NCBI RefSeq assembly: GCF_000002595.2
Contig: NC_057006.1
Span: forward strand, 6,651,512-6,715,511
Source of the DNA: Chlamydomonas reinhardtii
Taxonomy: Eukaryota; Chlorophyta; Chlorophyceae; Chlamydomonadales; Chlamydomonadaceae
Reading direction: 5' to 3'
Length of the DNA stretch: 64,000 bases
In this document: in pieces, positions 1 through 10,288 of the stretch
Numbering within the stretch: the stretch's first letter is position 1
Layout of the letters: every line of letters starts with the position of its first letter
The notes under the pieces: generated by a model
The model's input: the letters and a program-made list of their open reading frames with translations, nothing else
What the model was told of the DNA's origin: nothing
Database searches by the model: none
Made by a program: the position numbers and the translations under genes

Positions 1-102
1 TACGTAACGTGCTTGTGGGTGGGTTGAGGTGGGGTGGGACGTGGATGGATGTGCCATGCGGGGCGAGTGCGCTCATGGCATTTTCTTTGCCTCTTCTTGC
101 AG

Positions 103-1296
103 GATGCCTGGACTGAGGAGGAGGAGTCGCTGCTAGTGGCGGCACACCTGCGCTACGGCAACCGCTGGAGTGACATCGCCAAGGTCATTCGCGGCCGTAC
201 CGAGAACGCAGTGAAGAACCACTGGAACGCAACCCTGAGGCGCAAGGACGGCGACAAGGCCATCCGCAGCGGTACCGCACCGCAATCGTGCGTGCTTAAG
301 AACTACATGATCCGCCTGCACCTGCTGCCCGGGCCACCAGTCGGCCCGACCGCCGCCACGACGGCACTGCCTGACAACGCGGCGGCTGCCGTTGCACCGC
401 TCCCCGCCAAGCCCGTCGCCAAGCGCGCCCGGTCCTCGGTGGCGGCTGAGTCTCCCAAGGTCGCTGGTGGCGTCCACCCAGCGGACCCGGCGCAGCCCGG
501 CCCATCGCCCTCCTCCTCCACCAGCACTCACGACGGCGTCAGCTCCAGCCCGCACCGCAGCTTTGATGCCAGCGTGGCGTCGCCGGCCGGCGGGGCAGCC
601 GCCAACCGCAAGCGGCCGCGCATCATCACTTTTGCCGCCGCGCCCGACCCGGCGGCCGCTATCGCAGCCTCCACCCTGTCGCGTCACGCTTCGCCGGCGC
701 CCCTGGCTGCAATGCCCATGCAGGACGGCATGCCCATGCCCCTCTTCGCGCCGCTGTCGCTCCTGGCCGTGCCCAACTTAACCGGCCAGGTGACAGCCGC
801 GCCCACGGCGCCCGTGGCGATGCGGATGCAGTTCCAGATGCAGCAGCAGCAACAGCAAGACATGCACCCGCAGATGCAGCAGCAGGTGGCCATGCAGCCG
901 TCCGCGCCGGCCATGCGTCGCCCCAGCCCGCGTCCGCAGCCGGTGCAGCAGCAGCAGCAGCAGCAGCAGATGCGCGGCAGCAGCCAGCCGCGCACGTCGC
1001 AGCCACCGCAGCGCGGCTCGGCGCCGCTGGGCTGGGCGTCCGACAGCGCCGAGGACAGCCTGTACGGCAGCCCCGTGTCTGACAGGTTTGTGGACATGCA
1101 GTTTGAGGAGGACTACCTGTGCAGCCACGGTGCCGGGGGCCAGAAGGCGGCAGCGATCGCAGCCCCGGCCTCCTATAAGGCAGCTGATGAGACGCAAGGG
1201 CAGGAGCTACAGCTGCAGTTGGCGGGCGTGGGCAGCAGCGAGGTGCAGGCGGCGCAGATCATGCTCGCCCTGCGGAGCCTGGCGGGCGGCCTGTGA
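103..1296 (+). CDS. Myb DNA-binding transcription factor, C-terminal exon (5' end outside window)
   Basis: The exon opens after a pyrimidine-rich stretch ending in CAG at 100-102 and runs to TGA at 1294-1296. Its first ~52 codons are a complete Myb/SANT repeat with three spaced tryptophans (AWTEEEE, NRWSDIAK, KNHWNA) and the motif GRTENAVKNHW, closest to the last repeat of R2R3 or c-Myb-like factors, in which the third helix contacts DNA. The other ~345 residues are low complexity: Ala/Pro/Ser-rich, with a basic KRPR segment and two Gln/Met-rich tracts, typical of an activation or assembly region. Earlier Myb repeats and the start codon must lie upstream, so the subclass cannot be decided. 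No TGTAA signal was found just after the stop. Confidence 0.85.
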   Translation, partial: DAWTEEEESLLVAAHLRYGNRWSDIAKVIRGRTENAVKNHWNATLRRKDGDKAIRSGTAPQSCVLKNYMIRLHLLPGPPVGPTAATTALPDNAAAAVAPLPAKPVAKRARSSVAAESPKVAGGVHPADPAQPGPSPSSSTSTHDGVSSSPHRSFDASVASPAGGAAANRKRPRIITFAAAPDPAAAIAASTLSRHASPAPLAAMPMQDGMPMPLFAPLSLLAVPNLTGQVTAAPTAPVAMRMQFQMQQQQQQDMHPQMQQQVAMQPSAPAMRRPSPRPQPVQQQQQQQQMRGSSQPRTSQPPQRGSAPLGWASDSAEDSLYGSPVSDRFVDMQFEEDYLCSHGAGGQKAAAIAAPASYKAADETQGQELQLQLAGVGSSEVQAAQIMLALRSLAGGL

Positions 1297-3644
1297 GCGA
1301 AGCAGTCCCCCCCAGGGACGCTGCATTCCAGCTGCCGGGGCACCCATGACCCGTGTGAGCCGCCACCGAGGCATTGGGCGCGGCTGTGGGCGGCCGCTGG
1401 CTGCTGCGCTGACTGACAGGTACACGGCGCGGTGCGTAAGGGGCTAAAGAGCGCCTAAGACATAGATACGGAACATTTCCCCACATAAGTTCAGGACATC
1501 CAGTGCCCTTGATTGCTTTGTTTGTTCGTTGTGCGTAGCTTTTTGATCAATCCACCTTGTTTAGTCGGACGGGCGTACTGCGTGCGCGTGCGCACGGGAC
1601 GGATAGGAGAGACTTGCTCCCCTCATCACCATAAGCAAGCTCATGGCTTCACAGGATGTCCGCGGCAAAATGTCGTTTGTTTGTTTGTCTGCGCATCTGT
1701 CGGATGCCGAGTTTCGTATGTGCGTGTCGCGTAGCCAGAGCAACAAAACAGGACGGGAGCAGGGCATAGGCATTCGGGCGTTTGGGTTCTACGTGCTTAA
1801 GTCACAGTGGGGCCTAAGCTTGCGAAGCCATTGTATTCTTTTCGTATGTGGTTTCTTCAGTTTGTCCGCGGGTTTGCGATAGTGGGATGGGGTAGAATTG
1901 CACGCGGACCGCAAGCGTGGGGCCTTGTTGGCGCCCGTTCCTGACACATGAAGCGTGGGACCTGAGGGAGCAACTGCAATTTCTGCGTCTTGCTCCGTCA
2001 GGCGGACGAAGACTTTTGAGTAGGCGTGTATGATTTGAGTGCGAGTAGCGTAACCTGAACGTGTCACCTTGCACAGAGAATGCGTGTGAAATGGCAAATT
2101 GAACAGTGACTTGGTAGCGAGCGTGTAGAGTGTTGCGAAGACATTAGCGAAACGTGTGCGTGCTGTGCACATATAGTGGCGTAACTCTTCCATATGCTGT
2201 AGTGCCTTTCGCTGGCTGTCAAGACCTCGAATGAGAATGTACGTGTCCTTGAACGTGTGTGTCTGTGGTGGCGGAAATGGGGACGGAGCATGGCATGTAG
2301 GACACGAACAGGTGGACGACGATGCTGGCAGTGGCATGGCATGCAGCGCGCAAGCACGGTGGTGGGTGATGAAATTATGCAGCGGGCTGGGGAGCGAGCG
2401 GAAAGCACGGAGATGGCATGAGGATGGACAGGAGTGGTGCCGCTAACGCGCACGCGACGCAACGACGTGTTGGAGGGCGGGGAGTACGGCGGTGTGAAAG
2501 GCCGCGAACGCTGGCTGGAAACACGAGAGTGCGCGGACAAAATGCCTTCAATGATGCTCGGTGTGTGTGCTCGGCGTATGTTGGAGCCAAGGAACCTCCT
2601 ACCGGCTTGAGGCATGACGTAGATAAGTGCGCCTCGACTGACTAATAAGCACTTGGTTCTTGCGTATGTTATTTTTTGCTAGCCCACAGCGTATTGGTTG
2701 TGCGGCCGTACACCTAAACTGTTGAGAGTCGAGTAGAGTTGGCCATGGGGCTGTATCAGTAGTTTACGGCGCAGGTTTGCAGCTGTGCGTTGCGCTCACA
2801 TCGGGTTGCTGCGCAGCCTTGCTTTGCCCGAAAGTATGTAGGGTGGGTACACGGTTTTGGATATATACGGTGTTGATGGTGCAAGAGGTGGCCTTATCGC
2901 TAAGGGCACAGGAACGCAGGCGGCGGCGGCTGCAGGGGTGGATCCGCCGAAAAGGCTTGGCACTGCCAGTCCCGTACCAGCCAGTACGATGGCCACAAAT
3001 GCTGCAACACAATATGGTCCATGGCCCACGGGTACCGATCACCGCCAACTGCATGTCGGGCATTATGAGGCCGAGCTGGGCTGACTCGATGCCATTATCC
3101 AGCTTGGTTACCATTACTGGCAGTGAGCGCCGACTCGCGCTGGAGCAACTCAGCCGTGGTGCAGCTGCTGGGGCGTGCTGGGATTAGACCATGCGACCAA
3201 GCATGCGCCGGTGCGGCCAAGCATTGGGACACGAGTATCAGCGGCTCACGTAACCGGAGAGCTGGCACTGGCTGGCAGTCTTCACCTAAGCACGGTGCGA
3301 AATATGTAGCACACAAGCATAGTGTGTGAGGCATGCCTCTCGTACTCACCACAGGTCTGGTGGCCAGCTGGGCTTGCACGTGGGCTCGCAGGCCCTGCAT
3401 GTGGGAATGTGGTGGCATGGCCTAGCGATGCCGGTTTGGGCCCCGAAGTATATCAGCAGCTATCCATTAGCAAACATTAACACATTATTCGCGTCACATT
3501 TCAGAGTTTGCCTAGAGCTGCGGTCCACATCGTGTAGTGCAACAAATTTTGCAGTTCCTTGCCGTTCCTTCCCAGAATACCAATGATGACTTGAGGGCTT
3601 GAAAGCATTCTTAGCTGAATTATCAAGACCACGTCACGCATCGA
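1297..3644. other. Intergenic region, 2.3 kb
   Basis: It holds the 3' untranslated region of the Myb gene and the promoter side of the ankyrin gene. Open frames of up to ~180 codons occur on both strands, but none has recognisable protein composition or a consistent splice pattern. No repeat shared with the rest of the window was seen. Confidence 0.6.
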
Positions 3645-6600
3645 ATGACAGACCGTGCGAGCTGCATCGTCAACTGCGATGTCGTGCATGCTGCGGGAGC
3701 CTGTCCCGGGCTTGCGAGTTGTGCAGATCTTTCCGAGTTAGAAGCCGGAGTCGACACCTTAACATGTCAGGATGCATCCCCTGCAGCTGACCTGGAACAG
3801 CCTCAGGCGGAGCAGGCCTCAGACCGAATCTGGGAGCAGCTTACCCCGGACCTCGCACACCGGGTGGTTGCCTTCCTGCCGGCTTGCGAGGTCGCCACCA
3901 CACTCCGCCTGGTCTGCCGGGCAGCAGCTGCCCAGTTCAAGGCCGCGCCGCTGCGGCTCTCGCAGCCCGGCGGCCTGCCGCACCATGCCTTCGCCTGGCG
4001 TTGGGGGCCTGCAGGCGGCTCCGGTCACGGGGCCTCTGCCCGCAACCCCACGGGCCTGCTGTCCAGCGGCATCCGTTCCCTCACTCTCTCCGCACGCCGC
4101 TGCCTGCTGGAGCTCACTGCCGCTGGCGGCGACGTCTGCAACCTCGCGCTGGCCGCGTCTGTGGCGGGCTGCGGCCTTCCGCCAGGCGCGCTCGAAGCGG
4201 CGCTAGAGGGTGGCCACCTAGCCGCAGCCACTTGGCTACTGGACAAGGGATGCCCCATGGAACCTGGCAACCTGGTGGGCCGCTGTGCCAAGGGTGGTAG
4301 CGTGCAGGCCCTGCGGTGGCTGCTGGCGCGGCCCGAAATGTCGGAGCGTGCCGGCGTGTACCTGCACCTGCCTGCAGCGCTGCAGACGGCGGCGCGTGCT
4401 GGGCACGGCGAGGTGTGCACAGCCCTGATGGACTGGGTGGCAGGCATGGCGGCTGAGGGGAACACGCGCGCCGCAGAGCTAATTGCGAACGGCTTGTGGC
4501 ACGTTGCGCGGCGTATGGCACCTGTGGAGGCCGCGGCCGGCGGCCATGCGCGCCTCATGCAAGTGCTGCTTGCGGGTGTGCCGACGGCAGAAACAGGCAC
4601 AGATTGGCAGCGCCTGCTGCTTAAGGCTGTGGCAGGTGGCTGCGACCTTGCCACGCTGCGCAAGGTACACGCGGTGGTGTGCGCGTCACTGCGCGGGCCG
4701 AGCGGAGCGCCACCGCTGCCACGGGCGCCTGCCGGGCCAGCGGCGGCAGGCGGCCGCGGACGCGGCCGCGGCGGGCGTGCACCAGGCGCAGGGCCGCAGC
4801 CTGACGTCGTGATGGAGCGGGCGCGCCAGCGGCGCGAGCAGGAGGTGGAGGCACGGCAGGCCCACATGGGCGCACTGGCTGCTGCGGCTCGCAGCACCAC
4901 GCCGGACTGGAGGGCCAAGGTGGAGTGGCTGCTGGCGGCGATGGGGCGTGCAGCCGACAGCAACAGCAACAACAGCAGCGATGGAGGCAGCGGCAATGTC
5001 TACATTGATGACGCCGCGGCGCTACCGGATGCGGAGGAGCGGATGCGCTGGCTTCGGGCTCGGGGCTTCCGCCTGGGCCGGCAGGCGCTGCCCGAGGCCG
5101 TGCGGCAGTGCGAGACGCTCAGCGTCGAGGCGCTGAGGTGCGTGCAGCCCACACGTTTGAAGCTCAGCCGGTGTCAGGGCGGATGTGTGTGTCGGGGCGT
5201 ATCGGTTACCTGGTCCTGACAAAGTGCAAATAAGCGAATCGCAGTTTGTAGGAATGAGGTCATGATACCGTGTACATGTGTTTGCCCCTGTCGTGCAGGT
5301 ATCTGTTGCAGTTAGTGGCGGGGCAGGACTGGCCGCTCCTGGGCACGCACGCACCACCACTAGCTGCGGCAGGCCGGTTAGACCTGCTGAAGGTCTTGCT
5401 GGAGGCAGCCGGCTCGCCGCCTCCGCCTCCTCCAGGCCAGCAAGTGCAGCAGCCGCAGCAGGCGGACGCCGCCATGGCGACTGCGACTGCTCATGGCGAC
5501 GCCGCTGCTATGGGCGCAGCAGTTGCAGCGGCGACAGCAATGCCACCAGGAGGGGGCAATGGGACTGTGGCTCGGGAGGCGCGATGGCCTTCTGTCAGCC
5601 TGGGCACGGTCCGGGCGCTGCTGCTGGCTGCGGCGCCCGGGGGGCACCTGGAGGTGATCCGTTGGCTGCTGGCCCTGGGGCAGAGCTTCTTCCCCAAGGA
5701 TGCGCAGCCGGAGGGGTTGGAAGCAGGGTCTGGTGCAAGCCGCGGAGCCCAGAGTGGCAGCGGTGGCTGCGGTGCAGCGGCCGCTGCTGGCAGCAGAAGC
5801 GGCAGCAGCAGCAGTGACGGCTACTCCCCGTCAAAACTGGCGCTGTATGGAGTGCTGAACTCGGACCTGTTCTGTGCAGCTGTGAGGTCGGGCAGTGTGC
5901 AGCTGCTGGAGCTGCTGCGAGGCGCGGGCTGCACATGGGACCCGCTGGCTGTGTGGGAGGCGGCGGCCGAGACGGGCTGCTGTGACGTACTGCACTGGCT
6001 TTTCATGCAGGGCTGGCCACTTCCGGTAAGGGTTCTGGCTACGCACTATGCTCCTGTAAGCTGCTCACGGGCTGTGTCAGGCGATCTGCAATGCGTCGTT
6101 CTGAAGGGAGCCCTGTCCCCATTTCCCCGTCCCTGGCGTCGGTTTATTTGGGATTGGAGCCAAGCAACCCTCCTCCCCTTTCGTACAGGCCAATGACGTG
6201 CCCTATCTCCGGGCAGCACGCAACGCCGACGAGCTAACCATCTGCACCCTGCGCAACCTGGGCTACACGTGGGCGCCCGGCGGAGAGACCCTGGCGCGCG
6301 CTGTGTACGACGCCCGCGGCAGTGTGCCTCTGGCGGGGCTGGTGGCACTGGTGGCGGCGGGCTGCCCTGCGGACTGGGCCGCACTGCTGCATCTGGCGCA
6401 GCGCTACCGAAACTATGGCTATGCCCGAGGGCAGGAGTCGGAGGTGCTGGCGTGGGCCCGCGAGCACATGAAGAAGGAGCAGCAGGCGAAATTGGCTGAG
6501 GAGAGGCGGGCGGCGTCAAAGAAGGGAAATGGCAGCGTGGAAAGGACTGAAGAGGCGGCGGAAGGGGTACGAGGTGGGAGCAAAGGGAAGGGGCGGAAGG

Positions 6601-6713
6601 GGCGCAAGGGCCGCGGACACAGGCGGGGAGCCAGTGACTCGTCAGAGGATGAGGAGGAAGCGCCGCCGGGTGCGGCCGGCGCTCGAGCGCGTGCGGCCGC
6701 GCCGGACCAGTAG
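3645..6713 (+). CDS. F-box-like/ankyrin-repeat protein
   Basis: Three exons fit in phase: 3645-5137, 5299-6025 and 6189-6713 (about 914 residues). Around residues 59-105 there is an F-box-like segment (IWEQLTPDLAHRVVAFL followed by TTLRLVCRA), the usual Skp1-binding type of helix bundle. It is followed by many degenerate ankyrin-like units of the form 'GGHLAAATWLLDKGCP', 'GGSVQALRWLLA', 'GRLDLLKVLLEAAG' and 'GGHLEVIRWLLALG'. The C-terminus is basic (KGKGRKGRKGRGHRRG). Proteins of this plan form a large family in volvocine algae. A role as a substrate receptor of an SCF ubiquitin ligase is only inference. Low-complexity inserts (Ala/Gly/Ser, GRGRGG) interrupt the repeats. The start is the first ATG of the open frame and has no independent support. 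Confidence 0.75.
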
Positions 6714-6864
6714 TGCTGCATGCAGTGATGCACAAGCAGGCTGCGGCTAGCTGTGAGCGGTGTGTTTGTTGAATGTTATTAATAGATGGGGCTACTTGGT
6801 AGGACCGCACGTGGATGCGATATTTCGTAGTGACGTGGGAGGCATGGTAAACTTGAGCGGTGCG

Positions 6865-7330
6865 TGGACAAGAAAAGGTGGCTCTCCCTCGCAAGGGAAA
6901 AGTGGGCTGTGCCGCCACGCCACGTCCTCCGTCTGAGGCCGAAGGTTCCGATACTAGCCTCATCTCCCGGACATAGCCGGGGTCGGTTTGTGCAGGCACC
7001 GCCCGCCATATGTGCCCAGTCGCGCCCAGCTATCAAGCACTAGTGCAGCAGGCAGCAGGCCAACCAGACAAGGAAAACCTGTCCACACCCTTGCCGCTGC
7101 AGCTGACTGCCCGCTACGCCATCCTCATCAGCACAGGTCGCTAACCAGACAACACCGGCATGTTCCATCACGAGCGCGCCGGCGCCGCTTTGAAGGCGGC
7201 GCCGCGCTGTCCTCCTCCACGTGGCCTTGCCCGCCTCCTCTGCTCCGAACATGCGCGCCGCCACTGCCGCTGGGCCCAGGGCCGCCCGTGCCGCCGCCAC
7301 CACCGGGCCCAACCTTCCTCGTCGGCTAGT
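6865..7330 (+). repeat. Dispersed repeat family 1, copy A
   Basis: This stretch shares blocks with 43420-44175 and 48936-49260 on the same strand, and with 30205-30345 on the opposite strand. The best-conserved block reads CTCATCTCCCGGACATAGCC and continues into GGGGTCGGTTT, near 6958-6990. Farther on it has a GGCGCCGC / GCGGCGCC inverted repeat (7181-7188 and 7196-7203) with a 7-nt loop, also present in the 48.9 kb copy. No coding sequence of a transposon was recognised. Ends are approximate. Confidence 0.7.
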
Positions 7331-8140
7331 ACGTTGGAAAATACGTTGTGCTGGGGAAACCAGCGGGGTGGGCCGTGGCAGCGCCGTGGCGGGGCGAGGG
7401 GTCGTGAGGGGTGCTGGAATGGATGCCCGTCGAAGTTCGCGAACCATGGCTGCTCTCCGCACTGCAGCTGTGTTTCTTATAACAATATGAGTATAGTAAG
7501 TTGAAGGAAATTCCGCTAGAAGACTATAGCCGCGCAAATCCAAATACACACCGACTCGGGCATGGTGCGGGCACGCGTGCCGTGTGTGCGTCGGCTTCCC
7601 CCCCGGATTTCCTGGCCCAGCGTATTATGCACCGTATTTTAACGTACTGTACTAGAAATCCTAGTACGTTGTATTAATACGCGTATTATGGAGAGAGGGT
7701 CGCGTACTAGGCAACCCTGGGCACTGGGCAGCTAGCCAGGGGAGAGCGTTTTTTGGGCTGAGCCCAAGATGGCGCCTCTGAACAGGGCTCGTGCGGCGTG
7801 CCCCTGCGGTCAGGCTGTCCCGTCCTTGTAACCTCGCATCCGTGCGGAAATGTAATTGTAACTCTTCGCATTCGACGACTTGAATTGAACGAGCACGGCC
7901 GAGTTTCTGCTTGGCCTTGCGTGGCCAGGGCCCAGGGGCAAGGTCAGGGCGTGCTGGGTCAGGGCTTGGGACCTTAGGTCAGGGTGGATACATGTGAGGG
8001 CAACAAGCGCTGTGCGTGGTCTTGATGCGCCTCAAGCCTTTGCTCCGACAGGGATTGAATAAGACCGGGGGGGGGGGGTAAACAATTAGGCTTTACATGC
8101 AACCCGCGAAGTACTTAAAGACTCCTTCAAGCGCCCAGCT
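7331..8140. other. Intergenic region with AT-rich inverted repeats
   Basis: No gene is apparent. Between 7619 and 7690 a direct repeat GCGTATTATG flanks nested inverted repeats: AACGTAC...CTAG/CTAG...TACGTT around 7641-7670, and a 14-bp perfect palindrome TAATACGCGTATTA at 7675-7688. A run of ten or more G lies near 8067-8078. The last ~50 bases form the 3' untranslated region of the minus-strand gene. Confidence 0.5.
8093..8097 (-). terminator. Polyadenylation signal TGTAA
   Basis: TTACA on the plus strand reads TGTAA on the minus strand, about 45 nt after the stop codon of the 8141-9904 gene. This is the usual green-algal signal. Confidence 0.5.
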
Positions 8141-9904
8141 TCAACGCTCGAGGTCCGCCAACCGCAGCAGCTGCCCCACCGGCACCCCCGCCGCCTCCGC
8201 ACTGCGCCCCACCACCTCCAGCTCCTGCCGCAGCTCCTGCAGGCTGTAGTAGTCCGCAGCCGCTGCTACAGCCAACCGCTCTAAGCTGCCACCACCCGAA
8301 TCCTCTGCTGCATCGCCAGCATCTCCGCTGCTCGCGTCCGTGCCAGCCACCGTGTCAGCCGCTGCCGCCTCCCCACGTGCCTGGCCCTGCACCTCCCCCA
8401 GCCCCTCCAGCTCCAGCTCCAGGAACGCCGCCACGGTGTGCGACGACAGCGCAGCAGCCACCTCCTCCACCAGGTTGGCCACCTGCACACAGCGTATGAC
8501 AGGAATACAGCAGCACCAGTGCTTTGGGTGCGATGGGACAAGAAAAGGGTGGCGAAGTCCCACGATCAGTGCTGCTGGGATGGTTTATTTAAAGGCTGGA
8601 GTCAGCAGCCCGCTACCCTGAGTACCGCCATCCGGGACCAGCGCATGACAGCCAGGTGCCACCACGCACGCACCGTACATCGTGTTCATCCATCCACTCG
8701 GCCCCCCCCCCGGTTTAGTTTGGGCTGGTATTTACAACCCCCTCCCCCCCCCCCGCGCGGCATCTGGCCTATGCGTCTCGGTGACTGTGCATTTTGCTGA
8801 CCACCCCACCCACCCGCCCGCCCGCCCGCCCGCCCGCTGACGCACCTCTGGGCTGTCAGGCCCGCACGCCACTGCCGCGCCCTCCAGCTGCCGTCGGTAC
8901 TGCTCACTGCGCAGACTGATGGCTTGCAGTGGCTCATCGGGTGAGAAATAGAAGCGGCGCAGTGGCGCATAGGCACCCGCCTCGTGCCGCCGCCCAATGT
9001 CCGCCAGCTGGGCGGCAGCAGCCTCCACCCGTGCCAATAGACTCCGCAGGTGCCCTACCGAGCTCTCCGGTGCCACCGGCTGCTGTTGCTCCCTACCGCT
9101 TGCACGGTGCGCACCATGAAAAGCCCAGCCCTTGCTGCTGCTATCTCTGCTACTGCCACTGCCGCTGCTACTGCTGCTGCTGCTGCTGCCAGTCGTGCTG
9201 GAGCTGGAGCTCATGCCAGGCCTGGCTAGGCTCGTGCCGGGCTCCTCGGGCGGCTCCATTGCCCCGGGAAACGCAAAGGAAAGATAGGTGGCGAGCACCT
9301 TGCCAAGCCGCTCTGCAGCCCTGAGCTCGGGACCCGTGCCCAGCTCCAATGTGTCTAAGTCCCGGAGCAGGCCGTCCAGCCGCCGCTGCGTGGCGGTGGC
9401 AGTGCGATGCAGGCGCCGCAGCTGATCGCACCACAGCGCAGCCGCCGAGGCCGGATCAGCGCTGCTTGGGGTGAGCACCAGGGTGGAGGCGGCAGCGCTG
9501 GCGGATGCCAAGCCGTGGGTAGCCGCAGGTGCTGGTGTGGCGGGAAGGACAGCGGCTGGCGACCGCGCTGCTGGGGCTCGTGCAGGCTGGTCCGGCAGTT
9601 GCTGCTGCGCCGTCTGCGGCTGTTGCCCCAGGATGCGCGCGGCATCACCGTTGAAGATGTCGGGTCGGCGGCCCAAAGTGCATGCCTTTTGGTCTGGCGG
9701 TGGCGCATGGTGGGGCCGGTGTGGGCCTCCTCGCCCAGGCCCCCGCCCGCTCAAGCCCCGGCTCGACGAGAAAGCGTGGCACGTCCCCAACCAAAAGTGG
9801 GCCCCAGCGCCCTCACTCCATTGCCCACCGCCTCGCTCCATCACCACACGAGTTCGCAACATGGTGCGCTGATACTTGCAGAGCTTTGAGGAGGGCGCTG
9901 GCAA
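8141..9904 (-). CDS. Unrecognised protein, two-exon model
   Basis: The reliable part is two exons in phase: 9904 (or later) to 8846 and 8482 to 8141, stop TGA at 8143-8141. The 363-bp intron holds a (CCCG)n tract near 8810-8836. The protein (up to ~466 residues) has an Ala/Gln-rich N-terminal half, then helical segments (CDQLRRLHRTATATQRRLDG, LRSLLARVEAAAAQLADIG) separated by a long Ser tract, and ends with helices around the second exon (VANLVEEVAAAL, LQELRQELEVVG). Coiled-coil character is suggested; I know no family for it. The N-terminus is uncertain: the ATG at 9904 is followed by repetitive sequence and another intron may lie between 9890 and 9680. It is head-to-head with the 10289 gene. 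Confidence 0.5.
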
Positions 9905-10288
9905 GCGACGGAGTAAGCGTGCGCGAGGTGCCGAAACCCTTGTCGCGTGTGCGCTGCCCCCTCTATTTATGAAGTGTAGACATGTTCTGCTGACTCGGTG
10001 CTCGTGTGATTTGCCTCAATATCATAAGGCATGTCCGCTAGGGTGCAAGAACTGTAAAGGCGATCCAGCATGCATGCATGTAGGTTTGCCAATATATAGC
10101 AAAGCGAACTTTTGTAGGGTATACGCATTTTCACAATATAAGCCAACTGTACAGCAACCCGACTCCGCATGACAGCTTGACCAAGCGCAATTGATCGCCA
10201 AACCAGACTTCCTGGATGAGTCAATGACTTGTCACAGCCGGCAGTTGTGTGTTATTACTAGTGTGAGATTAGCGAACTAGGCAGGGCG
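9905..10288. promoter_or_regulatory. Putative bidirectional promoter interval
   Basis: The interval separates the start codons of two divergent genes and is more AT-rich than its surroundings. A TATATA stretch lies near 10092. No transcription start can be fixed from sequence alone. Confidence 0.35.

Noticed and set aside
1789-2615. Two overlapping minus-strand frames of ~180 codons behind the Myb gene
   Set aside because: Composition (His, Ser, Thr, Arg) is that of translated non-coding DNA, and no splice pattern or recognisable domain supports them.
8804-8837. (CCCG)n run as a possible regulatory or structural element
   Set aside because: It lies in the intron of the 8141-9904 gene and is a simple microsatellite; nothing further can be claimed.
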